A stretch of 64,000 nt of DNA from Tiliqua scincoides (taxonomy: Eukaryota > Chordata > Lepidosauria > Squamata > Scincidae): contig NC_089829.1 in NCBI RefSeq assembly GCF_035046505.1, forward strand, positions 10,503,396 to 10,567,395. Reading direction: 5' to 3'. Every line of letters begins with the position of its first letter. Positions within the stretch are counted from its first letter, which is position 1. Positions 28,410 to 64,000 of the stretch are shown here, in pieces. A model generated the notes under the pieces. It did no database searches and was not told the DNA's origin. It saw nothing but the letters and a program-made list of their open reading frames with translations. A program made the translations under genes and the position numbers.

Positions 28410-30800
28410 AAAGGGTGGATGTGATTAACTTGATATTACTGGGAAAGGAAGGTGAGCAGTTAGAGTCCCCCTCAGTGGGTGCTGACTGCCACCCTGCCAA
28501 ATATAGATGGCTCAGTTATTGCTTATGCCCCGCCCCACCTCCTAGCCTGCCTCACCACTCTGCCCCATGGCTGCCACCGTCCTGGCAGCTGGCGACGGAT
28601 TCAAACAATGGCCGGAGCTCAGGCTGGGTGGGCGTTCCATGGAACAGGACTGAGGTTCTAGCCAGGTTCAGAGGTGTGATGGGCTAGAGGGCAGGGCCGG
28701 CCCATTCATGAGGACAGTTGAGGTAGTCACCTCAGGTGGCAGCTTGGCAGGAGGCCATTACTGCTGCCCTCTGCTGTTCCTTCATCTCTCTGCATTTGAA
28801 AAGGAAGAAGGAGACAGAGTGATAGATGAAGTGCAGAGGAGAGGAGAGTCTCTGACATTCTAGCCCACCATTCTCCTCTCCACCACACTTCCTCTTTCAC
28901 TCCTCTTTCCAGTCCTCCAGAGACAGAACTTTTTTTCTTGGACAGAAGCAAAGCAAGTCCCAGTCCTGACCAGCAGGACTATTGGTAAGTATCTGTTCAA
29001 TCTATATTTGGACATGCACCTTCCACCACATATTCCTCCAGAGATTTTATTCCCACAGGTCTAGGCGATCAAATCTCAAAGCTGGTTATTCTGGGCTCCT
29101 TCTAATGGAGTTTCCTTGTTTGTTTTGCCAGAAGTATAAGGGATCCCTTTCCTCCACAGGAGGATTTGGCAGCATTCCGGATCCAAAAGTACAGTCTGTC
29201 CTTTTAAAATTTTGCCTTATTTATAGACATACCTGCTAAAATCTGATATTTGACAACAATCAAATGAATCACATTTTGGATAAAAATGGAAATTCCTTAA
29301 TTTTTTTTTTTTTTAAAAAGGAGATCTTTAAGTCTTCACAGCCAAAGAGTGATTTCTGCTGATGCTTAGCCCTGCCTGTAACTTTGTTTTGAATTGGCAA
29401 AGAGGACCTGCCACAAAACGTTGCATCTCCCCAACCCTAATGCTCAGCTGGCACAAAGAGGCCAATTCCTTCCCTGCTCCTCTCTGTCCCATGCTGCTGT
29501 TTTTCCCATGGACACCTCTAAATCCCATGGCTCCCAAGGACCACTGAGTAGGCTCATTCCACCCAAACCCTTGGGGTGTTCCCCACATTTAATTTCCAAA
29601 CCTTGTTTACTTCTGCCTATCTAGGGTGTCCCCTGCATATGTTGAAAAGCCCAACCTTGTCGGTAGACAGCCCCATTTCGCATACAGAGCAGTAGCGCTC
29701 AACAGCCAGAGTTTAACATGGTTTTATGAGGTGGGGATTGGCTGTTCTGGATGAGCAGGGCACAGAGATATAGACCGGGTGGCCACGCTTAGCCAATTTG
29801 CCTGGAATGGGCAAAAGCGTTCATGGACAAGACACTCATTGAATGGGAGCCTCCATCAGGATCCACTAGTACTTCTGTCTTCCTACCTAGGAAGGATCAA
29901 GGTGGGAGGTGAATTGTCCTTCTCTGAGTCAAAGCACACAGACAAAGATAGTGTGTGCATAGAGAGGGAGAGAGGGAAGGAGGATTTGATCTGGCTGGCA
30001 GTGAACATGCTCTGGATACCCCATGCATGTGCTCCTGGGATGTTGTTCCCAGGAGCACATGCTACTCACTCCATCCAATGGTGAACTTGTTAAGAAAGCA
30101 AATATTATAACAGCCTTTGGGGAGTTCTCCCCCAAAGTTGCAACAATATGACCCCCCCCCCCAACCCCAGAATGTCACATTGCTTGGGGAACTGGGGCAA
30201 TAGACAAGACCTTTCTTTGATCACACCAGTGAAGGTGTGAAGGAGGCAGAAGAAGATGCTGCCCTGTGGAAACGACCATCTAGAGTCACCACCAATGAGG
30301 TAAATGGAGAGGGAGGCAGGGATAAGTAGTAAGAAAGTGTGTTGGCTTCTGTAGTTAGGCTGAGCCCCAGCAGGACCTGGGAACTCAGAGCCAAGCCATG
30401 ATGATTCATGCACAATGTGGTCTGGCAGAGCAGGAGTGAAGTCCAGAGGTACATGAAAGGAGCATGTTTGCGAGTCCTGTGTGGCACCAATGGCAAAGTC
30501 ATGTGAACCAATGGTCACAGCTCAGGATAATTGGGAAGGTGAGGAAGGTCTGGTCTGGTGTGATCTTGCATTAAAGCCAATTTGGGGGGATTGGGTGCTA
30601 AGGGTGGGGTGGGGAGAGTTGATGAGAAGAACATGCCAAAGCAGTGTTAGCAAGATGTCTCCAGCAAGACGTCTCCCCCTCCACTCCTCCTGCTCTCCTC
30701 AGTGCCTGTTTGTCTGTTGCCCAAGTTGGGGGGGGGGGGCTGCTTTTGGAATCTGGGAAGAGGAGATGAGGGGGTTCTCCCCCAGATTTGCCTGCCTGGC
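28410..30800. other. Spacer between the EHMT-like gene and CHD5
   Basis: I searched the minus strand for the remaining EHMT ankyrin repeats (TPLMEAAE-type motifs) and found none. The segment holds a strand-biased repeat (28780-28930) and unassigned sequence. The true first exon(s) of the EHMT-like gene may lie here unseen. Confidence 0.5.
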
Positions 30801-30811
30801 AAGTAGGTTGT

Positions 30812-31133
30812 GTGTGTGTGTGTCCTTACACACACAACCCCATCCTCTCCAGTGTGTGTGTGTGTATGTCCCTTACACAACACACATGCACAGCTACTTG
30901 CCAGACAAATCAGAACTGAACCCCCTCTTCTTCCAGTGTGTGTGTGTGTGTGTGTGTGTATCCCTTACACACACACACACACACACACACACACCCCCCT
31001 GCTTGCCAGTCAGACAAATTTGATGACAACCCCCTCCCCTCCTCTCTGTCTCTCTCTCTCTCTCTCTGATGTGTGCGCGTGTGTCCCTTACAGTGTTTGT
31101 GTGTCCGTCCCTTACACACACACACACACCCCG
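30812..31133. repeat. Compound GT/CA microsatellite cluster upstream of CHD5
   Basis: Four (GT)n blocks are each followed by CCCTTACAC or a variant and a (CA)n block, so each pair is an inverted repeat. 'TTGCCAG(TC)AGACAAAT' recurs between blocks, and a (TC)n tract lies at about 31047-31068. Confidence 0.8.
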
Positions 31134-31444
31134 CACAGCCAGGCTGCTGGTACCCAAATGATGGGATGCGGTTGCCAGGGCAACCAGACTGGACGTCAGC
31201 GCGCCTGGGCATGTGCTGCCAGGCTCCGGGCGGCTTCGCCTCCGCTGCCGCCGCCGCCGCCGCCGCTGCTCGGGGGAAGGTGGGACGGAGAGGGGGGCCG
31301 ATCGGCCGCCCCCCAGCCCGCCTCGCCTCCCTCCCTCTTTTCCGTCCGCAGTCAGCAGCCATCTTCGCGCTGAGCAGCCTCGCCCTCCGCAGAGCAACGT
31401 GCGCCCCGGGCGGAGGCGGAGGCGGAGGCGCCGGCGCGGGAGGG

Positions 31445-63076
<31,632 letters not shown>

Positions 63077-63428
63077 TAAGGATATAAATGGCACTCTTGC
63101 TTGTGGTGGGGAAACAGGACTTAGGAACTATGGGTGGTTTGTGAGGCCGAGGACCTTTTGTGGTTGTACAGATTATGCTGTTTCAATAGGGATGCTTGAG
63201 CTGAGAGTGGGGGGCAATCAGTGGGGTATTTTAGGGTCCAATAATTATTTCAGACTATTTGGGGAGCGTCCATAGCTCGCTAGAAGCCCTCCTTTCCATG
63301 CAGATAATCAGTCCCCTGTTGCATCTCCAAGTAGGCCTGGAAAATAACCCCCCACCCCCAGTTCTTCGGAAGGAGACTACCGGACAGTGCTGGTTGTCCT
63401 GATCAATGGTTTAAGTTCGAGTTTGGTG

Positions 63429-63815
63429 CAGTGGCGTCACTTGCATTGGTGTCACCCAGTGCAGTAATTCATGGTGTCACCCCCATGGATCACTCCTGCT
63501 TCTGAGCTGTAGGTACACCCAATCTGCCGAGCCAGTCATCTCTCACCTTCCTGTCAGGTAGACCTGACCTCATGGAGAGTGAAAGATAGAGGTTGGGCCA
63601 AGCTGGAGGCCAGGGTCTCCCAGGTGGATAGACTTGGACTCAGCCTCAGGAAGCCCAGTAAATCTGAGCTATGGAGATGGGAAAACCTGGTTTCATGGAG
63701 GAAAAGTCTGATAGTTGGCCAGTTCTACCAGGTGGGTAGACCTGGCCTCTGGAGCTTTTGGTGTCACCTCCCATGGTGTGGTCCACACCTGCAACACCTC
63801 CTAGAGATGCCACTG
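63429..63815. mobile_element. hAT-type MITE (GTGGCGTCACTAGG family)
   Basis: The ends CAGTGGCGTCACTTGC and CCTAGAGATGCCACTG are inverted. The flanking octamers GTTTGGTG and GTCTGGTG match at seven of eight. It sits in CHD5 intron 21. Confidence 0.78.
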
Positions 63816-64000
63816 GTCTGGTGTGTTCTTGTAAGAGGGAACAACAGCGGGAAACATGAAGATGGTCTTTGAAATACCATTAGAGCTTCATACTTATTAC
63901 AACTTTTAAAAGGGCCAAAGCTTCAACTTCTCACTGCAAGGAAGCTTCTTCCCTTGATGTCTGGTTAGCCCTCCTTGTGTTTCTCAGCTTTGATGACAGC

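Noticed and set aside
29328-30518. Possible upstream ankyrin exons of the EHMT-like gene
   Set aside because: The minus frames here lack TPLHxAA-type motifs and suitable splice sites.

Overview
The window is a stretch of vertebrate nuclear genome, most likely from a squamate reptile (a lizard or snake). Three conserved genes give the locus: RNF207 (minus strand, first coding exon only), RPL22 (plus, complete) and CHD5 (plus, first 21 coding exons). Their order and orientation match the human 1p36.31 block. The squamate assignment is inference: it rests on the repeat types (CR1/L2-like LINE pieces, tRNA- and 5S-derived SINEs, and a palindromic 'AAGTAAGTCCCATT' repeat) and on protein divergence.

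Layout. 1-1105: RNF207 intron 1 and RING exon. 1106-10.0 kb: repeat-rich spacer with a 5'-truncated LINE, a 5S-SINE fragment and hAT-type elements. 10.0-17.5 kb: RPL22, four coding exons with a TOP-type start region. 17.5-19.7 kb: spacer. 19.7-27.5 kb, possibly to 28.4 kb: a minus-strand multi-exon gene encoding ankyrin repeats plus pre-SET, SET and post-SET domains of the EHMT (G9a/GLP) H3K9 methyltransferase family. 28.4-31.2 kb: spacer ending in GT/CA repeats and the CpG-rich CHD5 promoter. 31.4-63.05 kb: CHD5, with a 9.3-kb second intron. The gene runs off the right edge.

The main discovery candidate is the EHMT-like gene. In human the interval between RPL22 and CHD5 is not known to me to hold a methyltransferase, and EHMT1 and EHMT2 lie on other chromosomes. 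Eleven consecutive coding exons join in phase with no stop (about 471 aa). All nine pre-SET cysteines, the NHxC motif, the catalytic tyrosines and the post-SET CxCx4C are kept, while the methyl-lysine cage and the lysine channel carry specific substitutions. It looks like a third, diverged, probably active EHMT paralogue; its N-terminus is unresolved. It runs convergent to RPL22 and divergent from CHD5.

Other notable points are a 5S rRNA-derived SINE sharing a 33-nt 3' tail with a LINE in the same window; nine hAT-like elements bounded by full or near-full 8-bp target duplications; a LINE remnant ending about 16 nt before a CHD5 splice acceptor; GT tracts flanking CHD5 exon 3; and two unassigned protein-like exons antisense in CHD5 intron 2.
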